The notes below the pieces were generated by a model, which made no database searches, was not told the origin of the DNA, and saw only the letters and a list, made by a program, of their open reading frames with translations. A DNA stretch of 64,000 bases from assembly GCA_026874595.1 (NCBI GenBank), contig CM049306.1, forward strand, positions 107,531,142 through 107,595,141, written 5' to 3'. The position numbers and the translations under genes were made by a program. The DNA is from Sipunculus nudus (Eukaryota; Annelida; Sipuncula; Golfingiida; Sipunculidae). Below, in pieces: positions 27,401-41,200 of this stretch (within the stretch, counting starts at the first letter, position 1; each line of letters opens with the position of its first letter).

Positions 27401-30400
27401 AAGTGTGTTTTGAATTTGTCGCGTGACGCACGCGTGACGCTTCACGCGCGCGTGACGCCCGCGTTAGTCTGTTTTGATCTTAAGGCTACAACATCTGAAG
27501 AGTGCCACACGCTCAGAGCGTGTGGTACGAAACAAATAAGTCATGAAATGCCTGCAGAAAACCTAGTTTAGTTCTTTCTTTACAACATAGAAATGCTCTG
27601 GTCACCCATCGAGCACTCTGCCATCAGATTTTGCAACAAATGATGTCTATATACAACCGTACACACACACACACACACACCCTCACACACACACACACAT
27701 ATAAATATATACACCCATGACATTGAGTACTTGTGAAGTTGTCAGATGTCCAATGCGATCGCATCTAATAATGCACAGGATTCATCTTACGTCGCAGGCT
27801 TTCTAGCATATCGTAATGTTGGTAATTTGCAAAGAGCTGCAAAAGGCCTACTTTGGTTGGCAACATATTACTTTACGTTTGTAAGACACAACAAGAAAAC
27901 GAGTTTAATTTAACCTTACGGGGCCTGCACAGTCAATACAGGCGACCCGGTCTCCGTTTCCGACCCGGGTTCGATACCCTGAGGAGGGGATTTTGTTTTT
28001 GAGAGAATATTCATAGATATCCATTCAACTACTTTTGAATAAAGAATTTATGTGATTTCTGGCTTCCCCTGTGTATTGTAACGGGGTGACATAAAAGCGG
28101 ACCGAACTGTCTCGCTAGTGAAGCTTGCTTTTCTAGTGAAGCGGTTGGTACGCCGGACTTGTGTGCCACCGTTATGGATTCGAACCCTGGATCGGCCCAG
28201 TATTTCCCCCTGATTAATTTGCCTTCGTAACAAAATGGGGGCTCGTCAAACGTGACGGTAAAACTTTGTGGCCCAGGGAATAAGCTCACCAAAGTGTGAC
28301 ACCTGGGATAATTAGTCTTGTTCTGATAGCAGAACGTTCTTAAGAAGGGGCGTGTTACGGGGTGTCATAAAAGCGGACCGAACTGTCTCGTTAGTGAAGT
28401 ATACATTAATCATCTTAGGGTAATTCTGGTAATGAAATGTTCTTAATAGGCCTCCGTAAAGTATGTACGAACTTGTTTATCAACAACATGTTTGTAAACA
28501 CAGCAATGTTGACAAACGTGGAAAAAAATAATTAAAAAGTGGTTTACTGTTACTGAGGATTAAAATAGTGTACCTTTTAATGATTTTTTTACGTTTCAAA
28601 CCATGGGAATATGAATGGAAAACTCAAAAATATGTATACTGTCAGAAAGATCACTGTGCCAGGTTGTGGGGTCTAATATGAATATAAACCACTTTTGGGT
28701 TGAATATAGATATAAGGGTTTCAAACAGTAATGATACCTTAAACCGACTACATTAGGTATCCTCTTCACTACATTTATACCTAAGCCATCTGTGTGTGCA
28801 AAAACCCTGGTGCATTATGGGACGTAGATTCAGAATTCCACAAACCAAAAACAGGAGAGTCGTACTCTTGTGAGTCGGATTCTGCGCAGTAAAGGACCCT
28901 TTCTCAATGCATGGACCATTGACACTTGTACATACCTAAGACAACGTGATAAACTTTTTTTGTAGCGCTGTGTTGAAGCTTTGTAGCTTTAACGTAACCC
29001 CTTAGTAAAACGTCATATATCATCAGTACTTCCTTCTGTAGCGTAAGTAATTTGGGTTAATTTTAGTACTTAATGATTCAAAGCTATTTTGAAATTATTA
29101 TTATGTCCTGCTACTTATTAGATGTGTTGCACCCACTTCTTGAGGATTCTTAGTACTTTGTGGCATTTACGTAGTGAAACGTACTTGTTAATTGCCCACG
29201 CAACGTCACGGTTTGCTCCGATGTGTTCCGAGTAATTTACGTAAAGCGTACGATCTACCAAGGTACCTACGACGGGCTACGAAGCACTTCTAAGAATTAT
29301 ATATGACATTCTAAATTTTACAATTAGTAACCACGGTAAAAAAAATGGTCGACTCAATCGGCACGCAGAAGCGCTTCAGGAAACCCCGAAGAAAAGCCGA
29401 GAAACAAAAAAGTGTTCAATTCATCGGGGGGGGGGGGGGGGGGGGGGGACTCGTGGAAATGGGCTTTATCTAGCCTTGACAACCCCACTCAGTAGGCACT
29501 GATACTTCGGCTGGTCAGCCTATTCTAGTCGTAATACAAGCAATATCGAGGAATCCATCGCATTGGTCTTCCATTTTGTGGCATTCATATTGTGCTAAAC
29601 AGCCATAAATCCTAATATTAAGCTACGAATGATGAATCAACCGATAGAATACATGTGAACTCACAACCGAAACGGAAACTCCGTCTCTATGGTAACGAGT
29701 CATTTCTAGGGTCGCGTACAAGTTTGCTGCGTTCAATAACCCGTGCGAGCCATGTCTTTATTCATGCAATCAGAAATTCAACAAACATGCGGAGGAGTTT
29801 ACAAATATGCTGGGTTAAATGGGAACTTTTCTCGCTCATGTTGGGTGTTGTTAGAAAGTATACTAAAAAGGCTAACCATTTGTCTGGTTTATGTTTATTG
29901 ACAGTGTACCTACTGACACCCAGTAAGCAGTTCGTAGACCCTCAAAGGTCAGAGGGCCGAAAGTCATACGAAAAAGATAGTATGTTATACGTACGGGATA
30001 GTATGCCCTACGTACGAGATAGTGTGCCGTTCGTAGGAGATATATTTTTCTCTTATCAGGTGGCAGCAATACGCTTCCGTACTTACCAGTTGAGATGAGA
30101 ATATTTATATTGTGCTAGGGTTATTTTTATTTGTTCTCCTCCGTACATGAGAAGCTGATTAAAGGTCCGCCCCCTTTCGACCTAAAATACGGGGAAATAA
30201 CAAAATAAGAGCTTTATACCGAAAAAAACAGAGCCGGATTTTTCATCATGGTGCATTTTGAGTTACCTCGGATTGCGTAATTACAGCCTAAATTTTCTCC
30301 CATTCTCATATCCTCTCTCATACTAGGACGTATTAGTAGCTTCTCGATCAAGAAAGTAAACCTCTTGCATTCAAACACCGCTGATCGATTGTTTCCATAG

Positions 30401-33400
30401 AGAAAAATTTCAATATGGCATAAAATCGGCATCTTATCTTCAACCGTAAAGCAAATGGGGAGTTGCAATGTAGGAACCTTTCCTTCCGGGAGAGAATAAC
30501 CATTAACATTACATTAAAGCTGTTTTACCTAAAAACATTAACGAATCGAAGGGGTGACAAATAGAGGCATATTACAGGTAATATTTCTGTTGATTGTCCC
30601 ATTTTTTTTTTATTTGATTATAGACTAGGGGTAATCAATTTCGCCTTATTATTTTCAAAATGTAATTATAATGATCAAAATATAAGCAGCGGTACATATG
30701 TCCGTCCAATGTCCGTTCAAGAGTACTATCGACTTCTAATAGACCCCTTTTTTGTTTATGTTGTTTTGTGAGCAGGGCGGAGGATAATGGGATAGGCTTT
30801 TAACGTCGGAGGTGAACGACTCCATCACGACACTTAATACTAAACCACAGAGGTTCGATCAAATGTCTGATCAGGTTGCCGCAGAAAGGATTTCACATGC
30901 GTCTGTGCGCTAATTACCAACACAACAAGTGTGATTCCCTCCATTGTTAGGTCGGAGCTTTGTTTACAGTGACATCGGACACATGATAATAATCATATTA
31001 TTTGAATCGTAAATAAAATAGGACATGTTTCAGTACTGGACTAAGTATTGGCCTTAACACTTGAATTATCACTTTCTTGATAGAACTACCTGCTTAAAAC
31101 CGGGGGACTTCAGGTAAGAAAGAAAGAGAGAAAAACCCGGTGAGCATGCAGAGGGCACGGAGAGAATATATAAAAGGTGACATATATTTGCACGAACAAG
31201 TAAACGTGACTTGTTTTGTTTATAATGGATTCTCAAAGTCTTTGATACTCACGTCCCCCTTAGAAGGGCAGGGCGGAGGAGTTACGCTTTGTATTATTAT
31301 TTATTTATCTGATCATATATAATACATTACTGCGGGATTTTGATATTTGTCGTTCAATTTTTTTAAAGCCAAGTAGAAGTAGGGGAGGTTATGTATAAAC
31401 CCACATCTATTTGTCCTCCGGTGTGTCTGTTTTTGTGTTAACCATCTTATAACCATAAATATATGATAACCAATAGCAATTTGTTCAAAGATGGCCCTTG
31501 CAAATTCGGAGGAGTGGGATGCCGGATTACTTTCTATATGTCTTGCTTCGGGTGCTGACATTCTGTTGGGTAATTTGGCACAATGAAGATGGTTTAAATT
31601 CGGAAAGGAATATGGTCAGCATTGAATCTTAGTTATGATGTCAAGCAAAAATTCCTGAATTATTAGTAGCTGTCGAATGAAGATGTGGGTACCAATTTGA
31701 TAAGCAAGATATTTTTATATGCAGACATGTTTACATGCATGAAACAAGAAATATCCAAGATTCAACATGTCGTTAAAACATTAAGTCGCATCCATGAGAT
31801 TTAAAAATTTTGATTTCAAGGTACTGACGGATCAAACAAAAAATCCCAACGTCCATGTACAAAGCCTTAACCGTGCACTAAACAACGTCCTTCACCGGCC
31901 CGGCGGGGAGAGGGATCTCAAAGTTGTCACATTGTTCAGGTTTTACTTCCTGAAACCGAAGATTCCTTTTCTATTTCATATTTCAAGATATGTTTTGCAT
32001 CAGAAGAACTTTCATTTTTCTGTGATTCCAAAGGGGTCCTGTTTTCCGTCTCTGTACTCTCATGGTTTTTCATCCAAAGTGAATATGGGATGGTTAGAAT
32101 ATTCTGAACAGCCATTAAAGACCCCAAGATGTTTTGTGCATCCCCACCTATCTATAAAAAGGTGTTTGTTGGTATTTGTTGTTTGGACACGCTTTTTGGG
32201 GGTTTTAGTATGGCCCTTCTTGATTAATGGAATGAAGAAAATGACAGGTGGTAAAAAGACAGGTCATAAATTGAAAGCTATTTTAATCTGCTGAATGTTG
32301 TGGAGAAATGTTTTGGCTTTCTAAACTTTAAAACCACTCCCAAGGTGACGTTTAGTCCATTTACCATTGTGTGTTCAACTAATCTGAACAACTGGTTGGG
32401 CCAAGTTTATGCTAACTTACTTGAAGTTTGTTGTAACTAACTTATTTACAGTAAGTTGCCGATTTTTAGGCAAGTTCGCGAAACATTGGTGAGAATATCT
32501 GTGAATGACGGACGGACGCCGGACAACGGACGACAGACACGGATTACGGACAGTCGAAGCGCCATGGCTATAGTTCACAGGCGTATGAGCTAACAATCAT
32601 AAAATCTTCTAAGATTATATTACTTTTTGTGAAAACGAACCCACAGCAATAGAAATGGCGGGTGACGAATATTTCTCTATACTTATTTAATTTTGTTCCT
32701 GGAAACATTCTTGTTGCCAGTCCAATCAATTGTATAAATAAAGCTCAGCTGTCATGTTGTTAAACCCCGTTTGTTCCATGACACTTCACCTCAGTGCTTC
32801 AAGTGGTGTAATCATGTTGGCCATGCTTCAGTTTGGTGCTGAATAATGAAAATACCTCTGGCGTTAACCATTCAAGGTCGGTGAGGAGTCTTTCCCAATC
32901 AGATTGAGTACTTTACCACTGTCAAATTCGAATTTATATATAGTTTCCTTGTCCGCTTTGTAGTTTTCGTTGAGTCAGGTTACAACTGATATGGCACATT
33001 AACTGAATATACCCAGACGCTGCCTCAGTTACTGTTCGTTGTGAACAGTCCTTATATCGTAGTCAGGAACCAACTTGAACTATAAAAGATAGCAGAAAGT
33101 ATCATTTAATTCCATTGTGGATAGAGAAAGTGTTAAATGAAGGGTAATTTCATGTTGCTCCTAGGAAGAACTTTTTCACTAATGATAATACATTGAACCT
33201 GAATCGATCCTAGGAACGAGGGAACGTTAGATGGCCTTAAAGGTCAGAGAAATGTCTACATACAGCTCATTTATGGAATCCATGTGAGTAATGCCTGTTA
33301 TCACGTTTAATCAATGTCAGTTGTGTTGCAGATTTTGCGTTTACAAAATGTTTCATTAAATTATTTTAGCTACCAAGTAGTTACATCCCCTGACCTCTAG

Positions 33401-36400
33401 TTTTGCCAAAATTCAAGTCTATAAGTATGACAAGTAGAGACCAAGCTAAACGTTAACTTCAGCAACCTACTAGATTCTACCTATTTAACTTATGAAGCTC
33501 TTTAAGAGTTCTGGTTTTAACTTTACCAATTTAACCTTATGAAGCTCTGTACAAGTTCTGGTTTTAACTTTACCAATTTAACCTTATGAAGCTCTGTACA
33601 GGTTCTGGTTTTCACCAATTTAACCTTATGAAGCTCTGTTCAAGTTCTGGTTTTCACCAATTTAACCTTATGAAGCTCTGTACAAGATCTAGGTTTTACC
33701 AATTTAACCTTATGAAGCTCTGTACAAGTTCTGGTTTTCACCAATTTAACCTTATGAAGCTCTGTACAAGTTCTGGTTTTCACCAATTTAACCTTATGAA
33801 GCTCTGTACAAGTTCTGGTTTTAACCTATTTAACCTTATGAAGCTCGGAACAAGTTCTAGTTTTAACCAATTTAACCTTATGAAGCTCTGTACAAATTCT
33901 GGTTTTCACCAATTTAACCTTATGAAGCTCTGTTCAGGTTCTAGTTTTTACCTATTTAACCTTATGAAGCTCTGTACAAATTCTGGTTTTCACCAATTTA
34001 ACCTTATGAAGCTCTGTACAAGTTCTAGTTTTTACCAATTTAACCTTATGAAGCTCTGTACAAGTTCTAGTTTTAACCTATTTAACTTTATGAAGCTCTG
34101 TACAAGTTCTAGTTTTTACCAATTTAACCTGATGAAGCTCTGTACAAGTTCTGGTTTTAACCAATTTAACCTTATGAAGTTCTGTACAGGTTCTAGTTTT
34201 TACCTATTTAACCTTATGAAGCTCTGTACAAGTTCCGGTTTTAACCTATTTAACTTATGAAGCTCTGTACAAGATCTAGTTTTTACCAATTTAACCTGAT
34301 GAAGCTGTGTACAAGTTCTGGTTTTCACCAATTTAACCTTATGAAGCTCTGTACAAGTTCTAGTGTTTACCAATTTAACCTTATGAAGCTCTGTACAAGT
34401 TCTGGTTTTCACCAATTTAACCTTATGAAGCTCTGTACAAGTTCTAGTGTTTACCAATTTAACCTTATGAAGCTCTGTACAAGTTCTGGTTTTCACCAAT
34501 TTAACCTTATGAAGTTCTGTACAGGTTCTAGTTTTTACCAATTTAACCTTATGAAGCTCTGTACAAGTTCTGGTTTTCACCAATTTTACCTTATGAAGCT
34601 CTGTACAAGTTCTGGTTTTCACCAATTTTAACCTTATGATGTTCTGTACAGGTTCTAGTTTTTACCTATTTAACTAATGAAGCTCTGTACAAGATCTAGG
34701 TTTTACCAATTTAACCTTATGAAGCTCTGTACAAGTTCTGGTTTTCACCAATTTAACCTTATGAAGCTCTGTTCAGGTTCTAGTGTTTACCAATTTAACC
34801 TTATGAAGCTCTGTACAAGTTCTGGTTTTCACCAATTTAACCTTATGAAGTTCTGTACAGGTTCTAGATTTTACCAATTTAACCTTATGAAGCTCTGTAC
34901 AAGTTCTGGTTTTCACCAATTTAACCTTATGAAGCTCTGTACAAGTTCTGGCTTTCACCAATTTAACCTTATGAAGCTCTGTACAGGTCCTCGTTTTTAC
35001 CAATTTAACCTTATGAAGCTCTGTACAAGTTCTGGTTTTAACCTTTTTAACTTATGAAGCTCTGTACAAGATCTAGTTTTTACCAATTTAACCTTATGAA
35101 GCTCTGTACAAGATCTAGTTTTTACCAATTTAACCTTATGAAGCTCTGTTCAAGTTCTGGTTTTCACCAATTTAACCTTATGAAGCTCTGTACAGGTTCT
35201 AGTTTTTACCAATTTAACCTTATGAAGCTCTGTACAAGTTCTGGTTTTCACCAATTTAACCTTATGAAGCTCTGTACAAGTTCTGGTTTTCACCAATTTA
35301 ACCTTATGAAGCTCTGTACAAGTTCTGGCTTTCACCAATTTAACCTTATGAAGCTCTGTACAGGTCCTCGTTTTTACCAATTTAACCTTATGAAGCTCTG
35401 TACAAGTTCTGGTTTTAACCTTTTTAACTTATGAAGCTCTGTACAAGATCTAGTTTTTACCAATTTAACCTTATGAAGCTCTGTTCAAGTTCTGGTTTTC
35501 ACCAATTTAACCTTATGAAGCTCTGTACAGGTTCTAGTTTTTACCAATTTAACCTTATGAAGCTCTGTACAAGTTCTGGTTTTCACCAATTTAACCTTAT
35601 GAAGCTCTGTACAAGTTCTGGTTTTCACCAATTTAACCTTATGAAGCTCTGTACAGGTTCTAGATTTTACCTATTTAGCCTTATGAAGCTCTGTACAAGT
35701 TCTGGTTCAACCTATTTAACTAATGAAGCTCTGTACAAGTTCTGGTTTTCACCAATTTAACCTTATGAAGCTCTGTACAAGTTCTGGTTTTCACCAATTT
35801 TAACCTTATGATGTTCTGTACAGGTTCTAGTTTTTACCTATTTAACCTTATGAAGCTCTGTACAAGATCTAGGTTTTACCAATTTAACCTTATGAAGCTC
35901 TGTACAAGTTCTGGTTTTCACCAATTTAACCTTATGAAGCTCTGTTCAGGTTCTAGTGTTTACCAATTTAACCTTATGAAGCTCTGTACAAGTTCTGGTT
36001 TTCACCAATTTAACCTTATGAAGTTCTGTACAGGTTCTAGATTTTACCAATTTAACCTTATGAAGCTCTGTACAAGTTCTGGTTTTACCCAATTTAACCT
36101 TATGAAGCTCTGTACAAGTTCTGGCTTTCACCAATTTAACCTTATGAAGCTCTGTACAGGTTCTCGTTTTTACCTATTTAACCTTATGAAGCTCTGTACA
36201 AGTTCTGGTTTTAACCTTTTTAACTTATGAAGCTCTGTACAAGATCTAGTTTTTACCAATTTAACTTTATGAAGCTCTGTTCAAGTTCTGGTTTTCACCA
36301 ATTTAACCTTATGAAGCTCTGTTCAAGTTCTGGTTTTCACCAATTTAACCTTATGAAGCTCTGTACAGGTTCTAGTTTTTACCAATTTAACCTTATGAAG

Positions 36401-38151
36401 CTCTGTTCAAGTTCTGGTTTTCACCAATTTAACCTTATGAAGCTCTGTACAGGTTCTGGTTTTACCCAATTTAACCTTATGAAGCTCTGTACAAGTTCTG
36501 GCTTTCACCAATTTAACCTTATGAAGCTCTGTACAGGTTCTCGTTTTTACCTATTTAACCTTATGAAGCTCTGTACAAGTTCTGGTTTTAACCTTTTTAA
36601 CTTATGAAGCTCTGTACAAGATCTAGTTTTTACCAATTTAACCTTATGAAGCTCTGTACAAGATCTAGTTTTTACCAATTTAACCTTATGAAGCTCTGTT
36701 CAAGTTCTGGTTTTCACCAATTTAACCTTATGAAGCTCTGTACAGGTTCTAGTTTTTACCAATTTAACCTTATGAAGCTCTGTACAAGTTCTGGTTTTCA
36801 CCAATTTAACCTTATGAAGCTCTGTACAAGTTCTGGTTTTCACCAATTTAACCTTATGAAGCTCTGTACAAGTTCTGGTTTTCACCAATTTAACCTTATG
36901 AAGCTCTGTACAAGTTCTGGTTCAACCAATTTAACTAATGAAGCTCTGTACAAGATCTAGTTTTTACCAATTTAACCTTATGAAGCTCTGTACAAGTTCT
37001 AGTTTTTACCAATTTAACCTTATGAACCTCTGTACAAGTTATGGTTTTAACCTATTTAACTTATGAAGCTCGGTACAAGTTCTAGTTTTTACCAATTTAA
37101 CTATATGGAGCTCTGTATACAAGTTCTTTCCAATTAACAAGATGTTTGTAATTTCCGAGCAATTACGTAAAGCCTCCCCCCCCCCCCTTCCCCCCAACCC
37201 ACACCCCAGGCGCCCGAAAATCAGGGATAATGATAATCGGCTGTGGAGTGCATGCCCTCGGAAATTAGGTCAATGTCAACAATAAATATCAAGATGAAAT
37301 CTATCACCTAGGACTAATATTGTGCAGAAAGGTCGGTGTGAAAGGTCTGTTTGAAAATCAGCCATATTGGAGCTCTAGCGCAAACACGGACAGAAAAGAA
37401 GAAGAAGAAGCTGAGAATAATTATGCATGGTCGATGGATCTGCACTGGGAGGGACCTAGGAAAGTCCACACACAATAAATTGACCTGAAAAATTTACTCA
37501 TTAACCCTATAGGCCTCCTCAAACTACGGGGGAGGCTTTCTATAAATAGTTTGCACAAAACATAAAACTTAAACTTATTTACCTTCTTTATGAATAAATT
37601 GTGTGGAATGGGACCTTTATTTTACTCAAATAGTATTAGGCTAAAATATATGTTTTTTATAGCGAATGACCTTTATATATTAGCGAGTGGTCTTTACGCA
37701 TCATGTACAACCACATATACGCAATTACGGTAGTCGGCAACAGGTCAATCTTCTATACATAGTCCCCATCTTAGTCCCTAATGATTCAATTATCTGTAAA
37801 TTTCAGATGACAAGATTTATTCTTAAGACGCCCACAGGTGACAAGCCAAGATCACTGTAATCATTACAATGACAGCCCTCTTCCTGTCATTTCTTGTAAT
37901 TATCCTCGTATTGTAATGGTGTCTGTGCCCTGTCATTTGTAAGTTAGACCTAAGTCGGGAATATATAAAGCTTTATATAGTTATTATAAAAAATAATAAT
38001 CAGTCCTACATTTATTTATTTTAATTAGGCCTAATCCTATATTTAAGATGATGCAATGTCAGATGCATTAACTGGCAGTGTCTGTGTATAAGTGAATTTA
38101 AAACGCCAAACTATGTACATGTATTAATATATATATATATATATGTAATTA

Positions 38152-38216
<65 letters not shown>

Positions 38217-41200
38217 CTACATACAAGGAAGTAACAACAATGGAAGGTGTGCTGTAGGGACAGTAAAGGCCACTAAGGGAAAACTGACTTTTTTTTTAAT
38301 GCAGCGAATTAATTCTCAACTTGTCCCTGCAGTGAAAGCGGCTAAAGATGACACTGTGTTAAACATAAGTTATTAAACTATAATACATCAGGCATTTCGC
38401 AGGGAAGACTTTTTCAGATTCCATTGATTTTGGTGATTTGCCGAGATTCTTATATAGAATTAGACAGTGATTTAGTATACCAGGTAATAAACTGTATATT
38501 ATAATTGAGTCAGACGGGAAGGCCCATTACCTTATAACGGCTTATACATATATATTACCATGTCATCTTTTATTAGAGACTCTTTATAAACCGGAGCTGA
38601 GACGCACCGGACACAGAATTCTGCTCAGACAAGGAAAAATAATCGCTGCTGGACAGAATATGAGCTAGGTGTTAAATAATCTATAGAGAATCATCTGATT
38701 GCAGACAATCAGTGGCCTCCGCAGCCTAATGTTTCACCTTCACAGATAATGAAGGAATGTAGAGGTACAATGTATTAATCTTTATTGTAGTTTTGTTTGT
38801 GTCTCAGCTTGAAAAATACAAATATTGCCCGATGGGATATGATGTAACAAAATTGTCAAGCGGAAATCATTATTTAAAAAAAATGTTTGATAAATATTAA
38901 TTGGACTCTCTGCGGAGGAGAGAAAAAAAGAACACAATGAGCAAAGCTGCCGATCCATAAATACTTACAGATTTGAATAATATTAATTAAGCGCGATGTC
39001 AATTTGTGAGGAAAGAATACAGGGATCTACGTTATCGATCCAAAAATACTTTAAGACATGGATGACTCATGTTTGAGCATAGATAGTTGGCCGGAACGGG
39101 AAACGCTCATCAATAAGCAGACCACAATCGATGAGAGATCGGGGGGAAATCTCCCTTCAAATTTTGAATTTAAACCAGTTAATTGTGCATTTTTCTTGCG
39201 AGGGCGGGAGGGGTCGGACTTGTGGGACTAGGTAATTTAACTGTACAATACTTATGGCCCAAATGGAATAGATGTTTTGTTCACTTGTGGCGCGCTGACG
39301 CCTATCTGCCAGGTCCCAGCGGGGTGGTGTAAAACATGATCAATGTTCAGGATTCTTCCTGTTAGGATACATATACTGGCGGCAAGAACCACAGACGTGG
39401 AATACGGCGCGCCAAGTGTCCCTAGACTTGAAATAAACATTCCCAAAACAATTTACTTCTTTGAACCGCTGTTAATGGTAAAGATACGATCTCTAACCTG
39501 TCCTAGATGTGTCGTCTGATGAGTGAAATCAACACAGTTTTTTTATGGTCTCTGAACTGGGTTTGCGATAAGGCGTTAATTTTATGTTGTGATATTTCAT
39601 CTAAACTGTCATAATTGTGACTTTCATTCGTAATGTTATAAGCATAGTACGGATATAACTATATGGGAAGTCCATCAAAAACTACTATGTATAATACTTA
39701 CTAAATATTTTTAGCAGCCGCGCATTACTTAGTTTTGTCAGTCATTTATTTATTTGTTTGGAGCACTGAATGGCTGCGGAAGAGGAAACCACAAACCCTT
39801 TCAGAGGAGAAGTTGGAAATAAAGATACCTACAATTTGATCGTTAATGGATCATTTTTTCTCTGTAAAAGATAAATAAGATACTTAGGTAAAAAAAGTGA
39901 AATCTGTGCATAGCTCAGCCTGATTTACACCTGCGTATATTGTTTTAAAATTTATCATTTAAAAAAAGGCAAATACGTCATACGGTAAAAAAAAAATAGT
40001 TGGGAAAGCACACAATAAGTACAAAGAATAAAGACTCAACGATTTTGTTGAACACCAGTGCTGATATAGTTACATTGAATTATTATGATTATAAACAGTT
40101 ATATCAATTAATAACTCATCAATGTCACGTAACTGATCATTATCTACCATGTTTTCTGTCTCACAGAGATCCAAAAAAGTGTTTTGTAACTTTTATGGCT
40201 GCTACAACAAACGCAGTCGGACTGACCTTCAACTTGATCACCATGACAATGACCTTGAAGACACTTCTGGTTCCGAATCCTCCGCGACCGCTCAAAGGCT
40301 GGCTAGATTGCTGATGTTGGTTCCCATGTTGTCCAACACGCGAACATCACCTCCAAACGAACGTGCCTTCACGCACAGAAGTAACAAACTCGGAAAACAG
40401 GAGGACTTCTGGCGGGCGCTGCTCAGAAATCAGCTCCAGGAATCTCTTCAAAGGCAGGTTAGTGTCACAGAAAAAGGTCTCACCAAATACGATCAGGAAC
40501 CTCCGAAAACAGAAAAATATAAATTTCCTTACAATATGATATTTTGGTGATATTTTTTCTTGAAGAAGAGATTTATAAATGATATAAATATTTATTTTTA
40601 TAATGTGAAAGATTCCCCCCCCCCCCGTTCGATTTATATAGCCTATCAAATAGGCCTTTATGTCGGCATCATTTAAAATCATACTCTTTGTGTGTGAAAA
40701 AAAAATATTATTTCAGAATTTATATGTTTATTGATGGATTGCGGTGTTCATTTGAAAATACCTGATCGTGTAATTGCTATTAGATTTTATATAACTGAAA
40801 ATCACTTATGTAAATTGAAAATTCACTATTCTTGTGTATACTTGGTCTATTTCTCACAGATTCCTCATATATATATTGAAATCATACAAATCAGCGGCAG
40901 ATCCTTTCGAGTCGCTACAACCTTTTTGAGGGTTTCAAAAATTAAATTGCGGTTTGAACTCCCCTTTCCAGACGAGAGGACCTAATTTTTCCTGGGTTGA
41001 ACCCTCCCTTTTAAAAAAATTCTGGATCTTGGATTCAAATGATTGACCAGTTTAACACGTTGGGGTGACAGAAAGCATGCAAATAAACATCACATAGAAA
41101 TCTCTCCTATACCAATCAAACTTAAATAAAACTTATCCAGTCCAAGTTTCCAGCATTAAAGTAGTCCCAAACCAAAATGGAAACTCTGCAGATGTACATA

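Larger units (their letters stand above)
5777..40166 (+). other. Intron 1 of the neuropeptide gene (about 34 kb)
   Basis: Bounded by CAG|GTCGGT and TCACAG|A. No internal exon continuing the phase 0 frame was recognised. It contains every repeat listed between these coordinates. The parts not listed separately (about 6.3-7.4, 7.5-8.3, 8.5-9.5, 9.8-12.5, 13.4-18.0, 18.2-19.5, 20.2-24.4, 24.5-26.7, 28.4-29.4, 30.1-33.5 and 37.2-39.2 kb) are AT-rich single-copy-looking DNA in which I see no supported gene. Confidence 0.5.

Noticed and set aside
27921-27990. Functional tRNA gene
   Set aside because: Good B-box but weak A-box and no pairing acceptor stem; called a SINE head instead.
28029-28292. 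87-codon minus-strand frame
   Set aside because: Lies antisense across the mini LTR element.
29655-30098. 147-codon open frame with DSMLYVR-type repeats
   Set aside because: The only structured part is a 21-bp minisatellite; the rest shows no motif.
31794-32294. 166-codon plus-strand frame, and a minus-strand frame inside it
   Set aside because: No recognisable domain and no splice structure; treated as chance or repeat derived.
33586-36960. Series of long open frames repeating MKLCTSSGFHQFNL on the plus strand, and a minus-strand counterpart
   Set aside because: Direct by-product of a 42-bp satellite. Frames reset whenever a monomer loses a base, and there is no signal peptide or splice context.
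40000-40314. 104-codon frame overlapping exon 2 in another phase
   Set aside because: Shadow of the real exon; it crosses the 40166 acceptor and lacks any peptide organisation.
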